Shown: positions 18,526 through 30,408, counted from the first letter of the stretch. The stretch: 64,000 nucleotides of DNA from Myxococcota bacterium (GCA_028277885.1 JANQFK010000021.1:1-64000); one strand, 5' to 3'. The notes: generated from the sequence alone by a model not told the origin. A program made the numbers and translations.

Positions 18526-21500
18526 ATGGCCGAAGTCACGGATCCCCCGGTCCGAGAAACCGCGACCCTGCGCTTCGCCCGGCTCGTGGTCCGCCACCGC
18601 GCCATCGCGGCGAGCCTGCTGATCGCCGCGACCCTGTTCTTCCTCTACCCGACCCTCAACACCGTGCTGACCGCCGTCGGGCTGGAGCTGCCCGGCCCCC
18701 AGGTCCGGGTGGACACCAAGCCCCGGGATCTGTGGCCCGACCATCCCTTCATCCACGCCCAGGACAAGTTCACGGACAAGTTCGGCTCGTCCTCCCTGGT
18801 CGCCATCGGGGTGGTGGTGGAGGAGGGCACGATCTTCACGCCGGAGGTGCTGCAGAAGATCGACCGGATCACCGAGTCCCTCGACGGCATCGGCTACGAC
18901 AGCCAGACCCGGGCCCGGGAGGAGCTGCGCGAGCAGATCGAGGAGGAGAACGAGGACATCTCGACCAACCAGCTGCTCGTGGAGCTCGACCGGGTCTACC
19001 CGCCCTACCCCGTGAACCACGACCAGGTGCGCTCCATCACCCACCGCAGCACCCGGGTGGTCCAGATCGAGCCCGACGGCGCCATCACCTCCGACGTGCT
19101 GATGCGGAAGGTGCCCGAGACCCAGGCCGAGGCGGACGAGATCCGCGAGATCGTGCGCCAGAACCCGCCGGTGATCTTCGGGCGCATGGTGTCCTGGGAC
19201 GAGAAGGGCGCGCTGATCCTGGCCAACTTCGTCACCGATCGCCTCAGCGGCCGGGAGGTCTACAGCGCCGTCTTCGACCACATCCAGGACATCAAGGCCG
19301 CCGAGGAGACGGAGAACGTCAAGATCTACATCAGCGGCGGGCCCGTCCACACGGGCTGGATCCTGAAGCACGCCTACGAGATCGTGCTCTACGTCATCCT
19401 CACCATCCTCGCGATCTTCGGCCTGCTCTGGCTCTACTTCCGACGCTGGCACGGCGTCTTCATCCCCTTCATCGCGGCGATCTGCACGGTGATCTGGGGG
19501 CTCGGCTACACGGGCTGGCGGGGCATCACCTTCGATCCCCTGATCCTCGTGATCCCGATGATCATCACCGCCCGGGCGGTCTCCCACACGGTCCAGATGG
19601 CGGAGCGCTTCTTCGAGGACTACGAGACCATGCTGCCGCGCCTGGGCGACCCCCAGCGCGCCAAGATCGAGGTGGCCACGGTGGCGATGGGCGAGCTGAT
19701 CGTGCCCGGCACCCTCGGCATCATCACCGACGTCGCCGGCCTGCTGGTGATCCTCGTGACCTCGATTCCCCAGATGTACCACCTGGGCGAGTTCGGGGCC
19801 TTCTGGGTCGCCTCGATCATCTTCACGGTGGAGATCATGCACCCCGTGCTGATCTGCTACCTGCCCGCACCGACGGAGCACGAGCACTTCCTGCCGAACT
19901 TCATGGTGCGCTTCACGCGCTTCATCGCCTGGGTCACCACCCACCCGCGACACAAGTTCGCCGTGGCCGGCGTCACGGTGCTGCTCTTCAGCGTCTCCAC
20001 CTACATCGCGCTCTTCCACTCGAAGATCGGGGAGGCGAGCCCCGGCTCACCCCTGCTGTGGCCGAGCCACGAGTTCAACGTGGCCACGGCGGCGGTGGCC
20101 GAGAAGTTCGGCGGCGTCGACACCCTGGTGGTCTACGCCGACGGCGACAAGGAGAACGCCGCGGGGGATTCCGTCCCCATCGCACGCATGGAGGAGTTCG
20201 AGCGCTGGATGCACATCCACACGGACCTCGGCGCCTCGGTCTCCCTGGTGCCCTTCCTGCGCGGCTCCTGGCGCATGAACCACTACGGGGACCCCAAGTG
20301 GCAGTTCATCCCACCGGAGTCGGGCACGGTGCGCGCCATGCTCTTCTCCCTGCGCACCAACGGCCCCCCGGGCTTCCTGCGCCCCTTCATGACCGACGAC
20401 GGGCGCTTCGCGAACATCCAGTTCTTCTACCCGGACCACCGCGGCGAGACGATCCTGCGCGCCGTGAGCGCGGCCGACGCGTTCATCGAGCGCAACCCCA
20501 TGGGCGAGGTGATCGTGCGCCTCGACCAGGACCACGCCGATCGCGACGCCGGGCTCTTCGACTACGACCGCCTGGTGGACAACTGGTACTACATGCTCGG
20601 CCCGCTGCTGCCGCCCCGGAACCACACCCTGACCGTACAGATCCGGGGCGAGGACGGCAGCTACCGCCACGCCGCCGTCGAGCAGGCCAACGGCTCCTAC
20701 CCCGAGTGGCTGGAGCAGTTCAGGGAGGACGCCCACTACGGCTACGAGGACCACCTCTACGGCCTCGAGGAGGGCGAGGTCAACACCTGGCCCGAGGACC
20801 TGGCGGACTGGGACGAGTCCGACGTGGACATGTGGTGGGAGGACGAGGAGTACGGCATCCGGGCCGTGGCGGTGAACACCAAGGACCTGATCGTCCACGA
20901 CCTGAAGGCCGTGGACGGCGCGCCCAGCTACCAGCCCACCAACTCCTGGACCCGCGGCGTCCAGTTCGTGATGGCCGGCGGCATCATGGGCATCCTCGCG
21001 GCCACCAACGACGAGGTCGAGCGCAGCCACGTCGCCAACATCGCGCTCATCTTCCTCGTCATCTTCGTGCTGCACTCGGTCACCTACCAGTCCGTGCCGA
21101 GCGGCTTCATCATCCTGCTCCAGATCGCCACGGCCACCATGCTCTCCCTCGCCTACATGGCCGTGCGCGGCCTCGGCCTCAACATCAACACCCTGCCGGT
21201 GCAGTCCGTGGGGGTGGGGATCGGCGTCGACTACGCGATCTACATCGTCGACCGGATACGCCAGGAGGTGACCGAGACCGAGAACATCGACGAGGCGGTG
21301 CGGCGCGCGGTCCAGACCACGGGCATGGCGGTGAGCTTCACCGCCACCACCATCGTGGGCGGCATCGTGCTGTGGAGCTGGTCGAACCTGCGCTTCCAGG
21401 CGGAGATGGCCCAGCTGCTCACCATCCTGATGATCATCAACATGCTCGGCGCGATCACCGTGGTGCCGTCCTTCTACTCGATCCTGCGCCCCAAGGTGGC

Positions 21501-21585
21501 CACGGCGCTGCTCAGCGAGGAGCAGCAGGAGCACCTGAAGCGCCAGCGCGAGGCGGACCGGCGCAAGGGGCTGCTCGAGGACTGA
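18526..21585 (+). CDS. RND-superfamily (HAE3/MMPL-type) transporter
   Basis: 1019 aa inner-membrane protein with two homologous halves: TM1, a large periplasmic loop, a bundle of ~5 helices (HAYEIVLYVILTILAIFGLL onward), then TM7, a second loop and a second bundle ending at ITVVPSFYSILRP. Conserved GVGVDYAIYIVDR-type motif is seen as GVGIGVDYAIYIVDRIRQE. The second periplasmic loop carries an unusual Trp- and acid-rich stretch (about 20770-20870; EEGEVNTWPEDLADWDESD, MWWEDEEYG). HAE3 proteins export lipids or hydrophobic compounds, often without an outer-membrane partner nearby, as here. ATG 18526 has GAGG five bases upstream. Confidence 0.88.
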   Translation: MAEVTDPPVRETATLRFARLVVRHRAIAASLLIAATLFFLYPTLNTVLTAVGLELPGPQVRVDTKPRDLWPDHPFIHAQDKFTDKFGSSSLVAIGVVVEEGTIFTPEVLQKIDRITESLDGIGYDSQTRAREELREQIEEENEDISTNQLLVELDRVYPPYPVNHDQVRSITHRSTRVVQIEPDGAITSDVLMRKVPETQAEADEIREIVRQNPPVIFGRMVSWDEKGALILANFVTDRLSGREVYSAVFDHIQDIKAAEETENVKIYISGGPVHTGWILKHAYEIVLYVILTILAIFGLLWLYFRRWHGVFIPFIAAICTVIWGLGYTGWRGITFDPLILVIPMIITARAVSHTVQMAERFFEDYETMLPRLGDPQRAKIEVATVAMGELIVPGTLGIITDVAGLLVILVTSIPQMYHLGEFGAFWVASIIFTVEIMHPVLICYLPAPTEHEHFLPNFMVRFTRFIAWVTTHPRHKFAVAGVTVLLFSVSTYIALFHSKIGEASPGSPLLWPSHEFNVATAAVAEKFGGVDTLVVYADGDKENAAGDSVPIARMEEFERWMHIHTDLGASVSLVPFLRGSWRMNHYGDPKWQFIPPESGTVRAMLFSLRTNGPPGFLRPFMTDDGRFANIQFFYPDHRGETILRAVSAADAFIERNPMGEVIVRLDQDHADRDAGLFDYDRLVDNWYYMLGPLLPPRNHTLTVQIRGEDGSYRHAAVEQANGSYPEWLEQFREDAHYGYEDHLYGLEEGEVNTWPEDLADWDESDVDMWWEDEEYGIRAVAVNTKDLIVHDLKAVDGAPSYQPTNSWTRGVQFVMAGGIMGILAATNDEVERSHVANIALIFLVIFVLHSVTYQSVPSGFIILLQIATATMLSLAYMAVRGLGLNINTLPVQSVGVGIGVDYAIYIVDRIRQEVTETENIDEAVRRAVQTTGMAVSFTATTIVGGIVLWSWSNLRFQAEMAQLLTILMIINMLGAITVVPSFYSILRPKVATALLSEEQQEHLKRQREADRRKGLLED

Positions 21586-21593
21586 GGGCCGGC

Positions 21594-22433
21594 TCAGCCC
21601 GCGGCGGGCTCCCGACGCGGGGCCTGGTGGAGCTCCAGGATGCGGCTGGCGTTCTCCTCCACCGCCCGGGCGGTGATGTCCACGATGCGCCAGCCCCGCT
21701 GGCGGAACAGGCGCCGGGTGCGGCGCAGCTCCTGGCTCACGCCCTCGGGGTCGGCGTAGGTGAGGTAGGGCGAGGCGCGCAGCGCCCGCACCCGGGCGCG
21801 CCGGATCTCGAGCAGGGTGGACTCGTCCACCACCAGTCCGAACACCTTGCGCGGGTCGAGGTCCAGGAGCTCCCGGGGCGGGTCCATGCCCGGCACGAGG
21901 GGCACGTTGCCGGTCTTGTAGCCGCGCTGGGCCAGGTACATGGAGAGCGGCGTCTTGGAGGTGCGCGAGACGCCGGTCAGCACCAGGTCGGCGTCGAACA
22001 GGGTGTGGAGGTTCGCGCCGTCGTCGTGGCGCACGGCGAACTCCACCGCCTCCACCCGGGCGAAGTACCCCTCGCTGAAGCGGTGCAGCAGGCCCGGGCG
22101 GTGCTGGGGCTCGAGGCTGCCGTGGGCCGCGATGGTGGCGATCAGCGGGCCCAGCAGGTCCAGGGTGGGGACCGACAGCTCCCGGCCGCGCTCCTCGACG
22201 ACCCGCGCCAGGCCCTCCTCCACCAGGGTGAAGACCACCAGGGCCCCGGCCTCGGCGGCCAGGCCCATGACGCGGCGCACGTCGGACTCGCTGCGCACCT
22301 CGCCGAAGTTGCGCACGCGCAGCGGCGACGCGAACTGGGTCAGGGCGGCGCCCACCGCCGCCGTCGCGGTGTCGCCGGTCCCGTCGGACACCACGAAGAT
22401 CTCGGGCTCGCGCGCCGCCTCCGCCACGGCCAC
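21594..22433 (-). CDS. ppsR: PEP synthase regulatory protein / pyruvate,phosphate dikinase regulatory (kinase/pyrophosphorylase)
   Basis: 279 aa DUF299 protein that adds and removes phosphate on a threonine of PEP synthase (or PPDK). The N-terminal core [18 protein letters not shown] is followed by the nucleotide-binding loop [20 protein letters not shown] and [16 protein letters not shown] 22433 starts close to the first strand. A longer ATG frame would run to 22556 inside leuS and is rejected. No ppsA/ppdK is in the window, so the target gene lies elsewhere. Divergent from leuS by 121 bases. Confidence 0.88.
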   Translation of the reverse strand: MAVAEAAREPEIFVVSDGTGDTATAAVGAALTQFASPLRVRNFGEVRSESDVRRVMGLAAEAGALVVFTLVEEGLARVVEERGRELSVPTLDLLGPLIATIAAHGSLEPQHRPGLLHRFSEGYFARVEAVEFAVRHDDGANLHTLFDADLVLTGVSRTSKTPLSMYLAQRGYKTGNVPLVPGMDPPRELLDLDPRKVFGLVVDESTLLEIRRARVRALRASPYLTYADPEGVSQELRRTRRLFRQRGWRIVDITARAVEENASRILELHQAPRREPAAG

Positions 22434-22518
22434 GAGGCTAGCGGAGGGAGCCCGGCGCGGGCTCGCCTCGCGGCGGAGGCCGACCGCCCGGGGCCGGCCT
22501 CGGGCGCCGCTTCCGCCG

Positions 22519-22547
22519 TTGACGCCGGCTCGCCCGGGCGGCAATTT
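22519..22547 (+). promoter_or_regulatory. Putative leuS promoter giving a leaderless mRNA
   Basis: TTGACG (22519-22524), 17-base spacer, CAATTT (22542-22547). A start of transcription seven bases on would fall at or next to the leuS ATG (22555), and no Shine-Dalgarno sequence precedes leuS. Prediction only. Confidence 0.35.
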
Positions 22548-22554
22548 CCGCGCC

Positions 22555-25191
<2,637 letters not shown>

Positions 25192-25204
25192 CGGCCCGCG
25201 ACCG

Positions 25205-26086
25205 TCAGCCGCCGCCGAGCACCCGGTCGATCGGCATGGCGGCGAACAGCCCGAGCAGGTAGGCGAGGGAGACGCCGAACATGCGGCGGGCCGCGGCGTC
25301 GCTCCGCTCGCGCAGCACCCCCACGGCGTGCCACAGGAACCAGGCGCCGAGCGCGAGGGCGGCGATGCCGTAGACCGGCCCCAGCAGCCCCAGGAGCCAG
25401 GGCGCCAGGCTCACGGGCACCAGGCCGATGGTGTAGTAGAGCATGCGGCGGCGAGCGGGCTGCTCGCCGATCACGCTGGGCAGCATCGGGATGCCGGCGC
25501 GCTCGTAGTCCGTCTTGCGGAACAGCGCGATGGCCCAGACGTGGGGCGGCTGCCAGAAGAAGATGATGGCGAAGAGCAGCAGCCCCGCGGCGCCCACGCG
25601 GCCGTCCACGGCGGCGTCGGCGATGAGGGGAGCGGCGGCGCCGGCGGCGCCGCCGATCACCGCGTTCCAGGGCGTGCGGGGCTTCAGCCAGACGGTGTAG
25701 ACGAAGACGTAGTAGAGGATCGTGGCGATCCCGAGGCCGGCGGCCAGGGGCCCGCCCACGGCGTGGAGCAGCGCCGTGGCCAGCACGGTCAGCGCGAGGC
25801 CGAAGGCGAGGGCCGAGCGCGGCGCCAGCCGCCGGGAGGGAAGCGGCCGGCCGCGGGTGCGCTCCATCAGCGCGTCGGTGTCGCGCTCGAGGTAGCAGTT
25901 GAAGGTGTTCGCGGCGGCCGCCGCCAGCGCGATCCCGAGCAGCACGGCGGCGGCGAAGCCGGTGCCGGGCCAGCCGCCGGCCGCCATCCACAGCGCGGGG
26001 AGGCCGCTGAAGATCACGAAGAGCACGATCCCGGGCTTGGTGAGCTCCAGGAGGCTCTTGGTCTTCTCCGTCACCAGGGCAGCCAT
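25205..26086 (-). CDS. ctaB: Heme O synthase (protoheme IX farnesyltransferase), copy 1
   Basis: 293 aa UbiA-family membrane prenyltransferase with about eight transmembrane helices, converting heme B to heme O for aa3 oxidase. The two Asp-rich motifs are NTFNCYLERDTDALMERT and the second loop; RGRPLPSRRLAP, FWQPPHVWAIALFRKTDYE and GIPMLPSVIGE are typical CtaB signatures. ATG 26086 has GAGGA upstream. It lies at the far end of the oxidase cluster; a paralogue is at 32654-33685. Confidence 0.93.
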   Translation of the reverse strand: MAALVTEKTKSLLELTKPGIVLFVIFSGLPALWMAAGGWPGTGFAAAVLLGIALAAAAANTFNCYLERDTDALMERTRGRPLPSRRLAPRSALAFGLALTVLATALLHAVGGPLAAGLGIATILYYVFVYTVWLKPRTPWNAVIGGAAGAAAPLIADAAVDGRVGAAGLLLFAIIFFWQPPHVWAIALFRKTDYERAGIPMLPSVIGEQPARRRMLYYTIGLVPVSLAPWLLGLLGPVYGIAALALGAWFLWHAVGVLRERSDAAARRMFGVSLAYLLGLFAAMPIDRVLGGG

Positions 26087-26208
26087 GCTTCCTCGGCTCG
26101 TCCGCCCCGGGGGCGTGCGGAGCTTCCCTGGCCGTGGCAGCCGGGAAGCAGGGGGGTTGGCCGACCAAGGGGTATCAGACGCGGATCTCGGGGTCGAGCG
26201 GACGCGGC

Positions 26209-26559
26209 TCAGTAGAGCCCCCAGTGGACGGCCGCGAACGCGATCGCACCGGAGAGGGCCCACAGCCCGAGCACGGCGCCGGCCGCGAGGCCGATCCGGC
26301 GCCGGCGCAGGTCGTGGAACACGGCGTCGGCGCTGCCCAGGAGCAGGATGGCCAGGGCCGCCAGGGCGAAGACGTTGCGGCCCTCGACGGCGAGCAGGAG
26401 CACCGAGGCCCCGAGGGTGGAGAGCGCGCCCACCAGCACGAAGAGCACGGGCCACAGGGTCGAGTCGGTGAAGTAGGGCCGGATGAAGCGCTCCACGCGG
26501 CGCTCCTCGGGGCCCTCGGAGGGCTCCGCGTCGCGGGTCGGGTCGGGGGAGTCGGCCAT
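26209..26559 (-). CDS. Small membrane protein of unknown function in the oxidase cluster
   Basis: 116 aa. A charged N-terminus (SPDPTRDAEPSEGPEERR) is followed by three predicted transmembrane segments (LWPVLFVLVGALSTLGASVL, NVFALAALAILLLGSADAVF, AAGAVLGLWALSGAIAFAAV). I do not recognise a family. It lies between the second CoxC-like block and ctaB, on the same strand, so a role in oxidase assembly or as an accessory subunit is a contextual guess. Its start is only 22 bases from the divergent small gene at 26582. Confidence 0.6.
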   Translation of the reverse strand: MADSPDPTRDAEPSEGPEERRVERFIRPYFTDSTLWPVLFVLVGALSTLGASVLLLAVEGRNVFALAALAILLLGSADAVFHDLRRRRIGLAAGAVLGLWALSGAIAFAAVHWGLY

Positions 26560-26581
26560 GGCGCTCCGCTAGCTTCCGCGC

Positions 26582-26809
26582 GTGGGCGACGGGAACGAGA
26601 GCGAGGAGGACGCCCAGAGCGGCCTGTGGGCCGGGGTGCGACGCCATCCCGTCATCGTGGGCACGCTCGTGGTCTGCGCGCTGGCGGGCGCCGTGGCGGG
26701 CTTCCTGTGGCTCCCGGGCGAGTGGTTCGCGGCCCGGCGCATCGCCGCCGGCACCGTGGCGGGCGGCGGCGTGGGCCTGCTCCTCACGGCAACGAAGATG
26801 TTCGACTGA
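26582..26809 (+). CDS. Small Gly-rich membrane protein of unknown function
   Basis: 75 aa from GTG 26582. Acidic N-terminus (GDGNESEEDAQ), one or two hydrophobic segments (PVIVGTLVVCALAGAVAGF and a Gly-rich helix ending VGLLLTATKMFD). It is the only plus-strand gene inside the oxidase cluster and its end overlaps the convergent CxxC protein gene by 26 bases. Coding status rests on the clean hydrophobic pattern and the codon bias; no family recognised. Confidence 0.45.
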   Translation: MGDGNESEEDAQSGLWAGVRRHPVIVGTLVVCALAGAVAGFLWLPGEWFAARRIAAGTVAGGGVGLLLTATKMFD

Positions 26810-27071
26810 CCGCCGCCCGGGCGGGGAAGCCGCGCTCCGGCCGCTCCGCCTCGGCGTTCAGCTGCCGGGAGCGGCGCACCAGCCACCATACCCCGCCGCC
26901 CACGATGGCGAGCGGCAGGATGGACATGAAGATGGTGGTGAGCAGGAACGCGAGCTGGGTCTCGTCCTCGCGTCCCGAGGTGCAGACCGCGCAGGCCGCG
27001 GCCGCGCGGGGCAGCAGCAGCGCGAGGCCCGGCGCGGCGGCGCCCGCGAGTGCCGCGAGCCGCCGGCTCAC
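26784..27071 (-). CDS. Small secreted/membrane CxxC protein after the second CoxC-like gene
   Basis: 95 aa. N-terminal signal sequence (RRLAALAGAAAPGLALLLPRA) ending AAACAVCTSG, then a conserved-looking SGREDETQLAFLLTT and one transmembrane helix (FMSILPLAIVGGGVWWLVRR), with a short polar tail. The CAVC pair directly after the predicted cleavage site could bind a metal or be a lipobox cysteine. The GTG start overlaps the stop of the upstream CoxC-like gene (GTGA), so it is translationally coupled to the oxidase operon. Family not recognised. Confidence 0.7.
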   Translation of the reverse strand: MSRRLAALAGAAAPGLALLLPRAAAACAVCTSGREDETQLAFLLTTIFMSILPLAIVGGGVWWLVRRSRQLNAEAERPERGFPARAAVSRTSSLP

Positions 27072-27658
27072 AGGTAGACCGTCACGTAGAGGATGGGCCA
27101 GACGCCCACCACGAAGTACCAGAACACCTCGGCGCTGCCGAGCTGGCTGCTGGCGAGCCAGCCGCGCCGAAGGCGCCGGTAGGCCCGCACCAGCAGGTAC
27201 AGGGCCACCACGGCGTGGAGCGCGTGGAGGCCCACGATCAGGTAGAAGAAGCTCCCCATGGTGCTCGAGGTGAGGGTCAGGCCCTCGCGCAGCAGCGCGA
27301 CCCACTCGATGCCCTGGAAGAACACGAACAGGCCGCCGAGCAGCACGGCGGCGAGCAGCCGCGTGCGCACCTTGTCGCGGTCCGTCTGGAAGCTGCGTCG
27401 GGCGAGGATCAGGGCCACCGCCGAGGCCAGCAGCAGCAGGCTGTTCAGGGCCGTGGCCTCGATGGGCAGGCGCGGCTGGTCCGGCGGCGGCCAGAGCGGC
27501 GTCCCGGACTTGATGATCGCGAAGGCGCTGATCAGCCCCGCGAAGAACATCACCTCGGTGACGACGAAGACGAGCATGCCCAGGACCGAGCTGGGGACGA
27601 TCTGGGGCGTACGCGCCTCGGCGGCGACCTCCAGTCTTCCGGCTCCGCGAATCGTCAT
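27068..27658 (-). CDS. Second cytochrome c oxidase subunit III-like protein
   Basis: 196 aa, five predicted transmembrane helices, heme-copper oxidase subunit III family. Typical: GMLVFVVTEVMFFAGLISAF, ARRSFQTDRD, LFVFFQGIEWVALLREGLTL, SFFYLIVGLHALHAVVAL and FWYFVVGVWPILYVTVYL. It differs clearly from the CoxC at 28116-28691, so two subunit III paralogues are encoded in one cluster. The second may belong to a variant complex or replace the missing helices of a short CoxC. ATG 27658 lies 14 bases after the stop of the subunit IV gene. Confidence 0.85.
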   Translation of the reverse strand: MTIRGAGRLEVAAEARTPQIVPSSVLGMLVFVVTEVMFFAGLISAFAIIKSGTPLWPPPDQPRLPIEATALNSLLLLASAVALILARRSFQTDRDKVRTRLLAAVLLGGLFVFFQGIEWVALLREGLTLTSSTMGSFFYLIVGLHALHAVVALYLLVRAYRRLRRGWLASSQLGSAEVFWYFVVGVWPILYVTVYL

Positions 27659-27672
27659 GGACACGAGGCTAG

Positions 27673-28107
27673 CTAGTGGCTCCCGTCCTCGGCGTGGTCC
27701 TCGCCGTGCTCGTCGCCGTGGCCGTCCTCCCCGTGGGCGGCGTGCTCCGGGTTGGCGGTGATGTCCACCCCGGTCTGCTGCCACAGGGGCTTCTCCCAGT
27801 TGGAGCCGTCGGGCTTCATGACGTCGGGGGCGGCGCCGGCGAAGAACAGCAGCATGAACACCAGGCTCGTCGCCCCGAGGTAGGCGATGTAGCGCTTGGC
27901 GATGTCGATGTGCATGAAGTTCTTCACCACCAGGTAGGCCTTCACGACGGCGATCCCGAAGGCGGTGAGCAGGGTGATGATGCGGATCTCGAGCATCGGC
28001 CCCAGCACGCTGATCACCAGCAGCACCAGCAGGATCACGTAGATCCGGGTGTAGTTGGGGTGGTGGACGTGCTCTTCGGCGACGGACTCGGCGGTGGCAT
28101 CGGACAT
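27673..28107 (-). CDS. Cytochrome c oxidase subunit IV (prokaryotic COX4/CtaF-like) with His/Asp-rich tail
   Basis: 144 aa. Three transmembrane helices (YTRIYVILLVLLVISVLGPM, ITLLTAFGIAVVKAYLVVKN with FMHIDIAKRYI, and LGATSLVFMLLFFAGAAPD) fit the COX4_pro family. The C-terminus is a soluble extension ending in HAAHGEDGHGDEHGEDHAED, an unusual His/Asp/Glu-rich segment that looks like a metal-binding tail, perhaps for copper. Between coxC and the second subunit III gene. Confidence 0.8.
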   Translation of the reverse strand: MSDATAESVAEEHVHHPNYTRIYVILLVLLVISVLGPMLEIRIITLLTAFGIAVVKAYLVVKNFMHIDIAKRYIAYLGATSLVFMLLFFAGAAPDVMKPDGSNWEKPLWQQTGVDITANPEHAAHGEDGHGDEHGEDHAEDGSH

Positions 28108-28115
28108 GGGATCAC

Positions 28116-28691
28116 CTACTTCGCGATGTAGAGGAGCGGAAAGAGGAAGATCCAGACGACGTCGACGAAGTGCCAGTAGATCCCGATCAGCTCGACGCGG
28201 TGGAGCTCCTCGTTGCGGCGGGCGGCCACGGCGATGATCGCGATGATGATGATGCCGGCCAGCACGTGGAGCGCGTGAAGCCCCGCCGCGGTGTAGTAGA
28301 AGGACCAGAACGTGTTCGACGCGATCGTGTAGCCGTGGAGGATCTCGGTGGTCCATTCGTAGCTCTTGACCGCCAGGAAGGTCGCGCCGCCGGCGAAGGT
28401 GTACCAGAGGTAGCGGGCGGCCTTGGGGCCGTCGCCCTCCTCGGCGGCCTTGTGCCCGAGCACCGCGAAGTAGCTCGAGGTGAGCAGCACGAAGGTGTTG
28501 AAGGCGCCGATGGCGGTGCTGGTGTGGGCCGCCTGCTCGGACCACATGTCGTGGGCCAGGCGGAACATGATGTAGGAGGCCAGCAGGCCGCCGAAGATCA
28601 CGATCTCGGAGGCGATCAGCCACCAGACGGCGAGGCGCCCCGTGGGCATCCCCGCCGCGCTGCGCGTGGTCGCAATGGGTCTCGCAGACAT
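28116..28691 (-). CDS. coxC: Cytochrome c oxidase subunit III
   Basis: 191 aa, five-helix short form of subunit III. GRLAVWWLIASEIVIFGGLL, FNTFVLLTSSYFAVLGHKAA, KSYEWTTEILHGYTIASNTF, YYTAAGLHALHVLAGIIIIA and the terminal WHFVDVVWIFLFPLLYI are all standard. The His/Glu residues of the family (GLHALHV, VELIGIYWHFVD) are present. It lies 19 bases after coxA. Confidence 0.92.
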   Translation of the reverse strand: MSARPIATTRSAAGMPTGRLAVWWLIASEIVIFGGLLASYIMFRLAHDMWSEQAAHTSTAIGAFNTFVLLTSSYFAVLGHKAAEEGDGPKAARYLWYTFAGGATFLAVKSYEWTTEILHGYTIASNTFWSFYYTAAGLHALHVLAGIIIIAIIAVAARRNEELHRVELIGIYWHFVDVVWIFLFPLLYIAK

Positions 28692-28710
28692 CGGCTCTCC
28701 CGGCTCCGCG

Positions 28711-30408
28711 CTAGGCGGGCTCGTTCTGGGGCCAGTAATCGGACTCGCGGCCTTCCACGCTGTACTCGTAGGGGCCGCGATGCACCGTGGGGAGCTCCTT
28801 CCAGTTGCCGTGGGGCGGCGGCGACTCGGTGGTCCACTCGAGGGTGTTGGCCTGCCAGGGGTTCTTGGGTGCCTTCGGGCCCCGGAACATGCTCTTGAAG
28901 AAGTTGTAGAAGAACACCAGCTGGAAGGAGAACATCACCAGCAGCGAGATCGTCGCGAACACCCGGATCGGCTGGTAGGCCGCCAGGTCCGGGTAGTTGG
29001 TGAAGTCGTAGATGCGCCGGTGCTGACCGGCCAGGCCCAGGACGAACAGCGGGATGAAGATGAAGTTGAAGGGGATGATGGTCCCCCAGAAATGGATCTT
29101 GCCCAGCCGCTCGTCCATCATCCGCCCGAACATCTTCGGGAACCAGAACGTTATCGCCGCGTAGAAGCCGATGATGGCGATCGGGAAGAACGTGTAGTGG
29201 AAGTGGGCGAGCACGAAGTAGGTGTCGTGCAGGTAGATGTCCTCGCCGCTCGCCCCCAGGAAGATGCCCGTCACCCCGCCGATCAGGAAGGTGGCGATGA
29301 AGCCCAGGGCCCAGAGCATCGGCGTGGTCAGGCTGATCGAGCCCCCGTACAGCGTGGCGATGTAGACGAACATCGCCTCGGCCAGGGGCACGGAGATCAG
29401 CAGGGTGGTGACGGTGAAGACGTGGGCCATGCGCGGGTCGATGCCGGCCACGAACTGGTGGTGGGCCCAGACCGTGAAGCTCAGCACGCCGGTGCCGAAC
29501 ACGGTGTAGAGCACCGTGCGGTAGGCGAAGAGCTTCTTGCGCGCGAACACCGTGATGATCTCGGCCACCACGCCCAGGGCGGGCAGCAGCACCACGTAGA
29601 CCTCGGGGTGCCCGAAGAACCAGAACAGGTGCTGCCAGAGGATCGGGTCGCCGCCGCGCTCGGGGTTGAAGAAGGCGGTGCCCAGGTTCTGGTCGAAGAG
29701 CAGCATCACGGCGCCGGCGATGAGCGGCCCCACGGACAGCATGAACAGCACGCTCGCCACCACGATCATCCAGACCACCATCGGGATGTCGTAGAGCTTC
29801 ATGCCCGGGGCGCGGGAGTTCATGGCCGTGACGATGAAGTTGATGCCGCCCATCAGGAACGCCGCGAACTCGAGGGCGATCGCGACCACGAACAACGAGG
29901 AGCCCAATGGCGTGAGGCTGTACTCGGCAGTGGACGAGAGCGGCGGGTAGAAGGTCCAGGCCCCGGCGAAGCCGCCGCCGGGTACGAAGAAGGAGGCGAG
30001 CAGCACGATCGCGCTCACCAGGAAGATCTGGTAGGAGAGCCGGTTCAGCCGCGGGAACACCATGTCGTCGGCGCCGATCATCAGGGGGATCAGGTAGTTC
30101 CCCAGGGCGGCGATCAGCACCGGCATGGCGACCCAGAAGATCATGATCGCGCCGTGGTTCGTGATCAGCGCGTTGTACTCGTTGGGGGAGACCACGCCGA
30201 ACAGGGGGACCTCGACCCCCGGGAAGGCGAGCTGCATCCGGAACGCGTAGGCGAAGAAGCCACCGATCAGGCCCATGAAGATGCCCGTGAACATGTACTG
30301 CATGGCGATCATCTTGTGATCGGTGGAGAAGACGTAGTGGCTCCAGAAGCTCTCCTCGTGGTGGGCTTCGTCGTGAACCGGTACGTCGGCGGGAATCGTC
30401 TGGGCCAT
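28711..30408 (-). CDS. coxA: Cytochrome c oxidase subunit I
   Basis: 565 aa, 12 transmembrane helices, catalytic subunit reducing O2 to water. Low-spin heme ligand in ITNHGAIMIFW, CuB His and the crosslinked Tyr in FFGHPEVYVVLLP, the CuB His-His pair in VWAHHQFVAG, and the heme a/a3 pair in LAHFHYTFFP. The Glu of GHPEV places it in the A1-type (D-channel Glu) proton-pumping class. The coxB stop and coxA start are directly adjacent (TAGATG). Confidence 0.97.
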   Translation of the reverse strand: MAQTIPADVPVHDEAHHEESFWSHYVFSTDHKMIAMQYMFTGIFMGLIGGFFAYAFRMQLAFPGVEVPLFGVVSPNEYNALITNHGAIMIFWVAMPVLIAALGNYLIPLMIGADDMVFPRLNRLSYQIFLVSAIVLLASFFVPGGGFAGAWTFYPPLSSTAEYSLTPLGSSLFVVAIALEFAAFLMGGINFIVTAMNSRAPGMKLYDIPMVVWMIVVASVLFMLSVGPLIAGAVMLLFDQNLGTAFFNPERGGDPILWQHLFWFFGHPEVYVVLLPALGVVAEIITVFARKKLFAYRTVLYTVFGTGVLSFTVWAHHQFVAGIDPRMAHVFTVTTLLISVPLAEAMFVYIATLYGGSISLTTPMLWALGFIATFLIGGVTGIFLGASGEDIYLHDTYFVLAHFHYTFFPIAIIGFYAAITFWFPKMFGRMMDERLGKIHFWGTIIPFNFIFIPLFVLGLAGQHRRIYDFTNYPDLAAYQPIRVFATISLLVMFSFQLVFFYNFFKSMFRGPKAPKNPWQANTLEWTTESPPPHGNWKELPTVHRGPYEYSVEGRESDYWPQNEPA

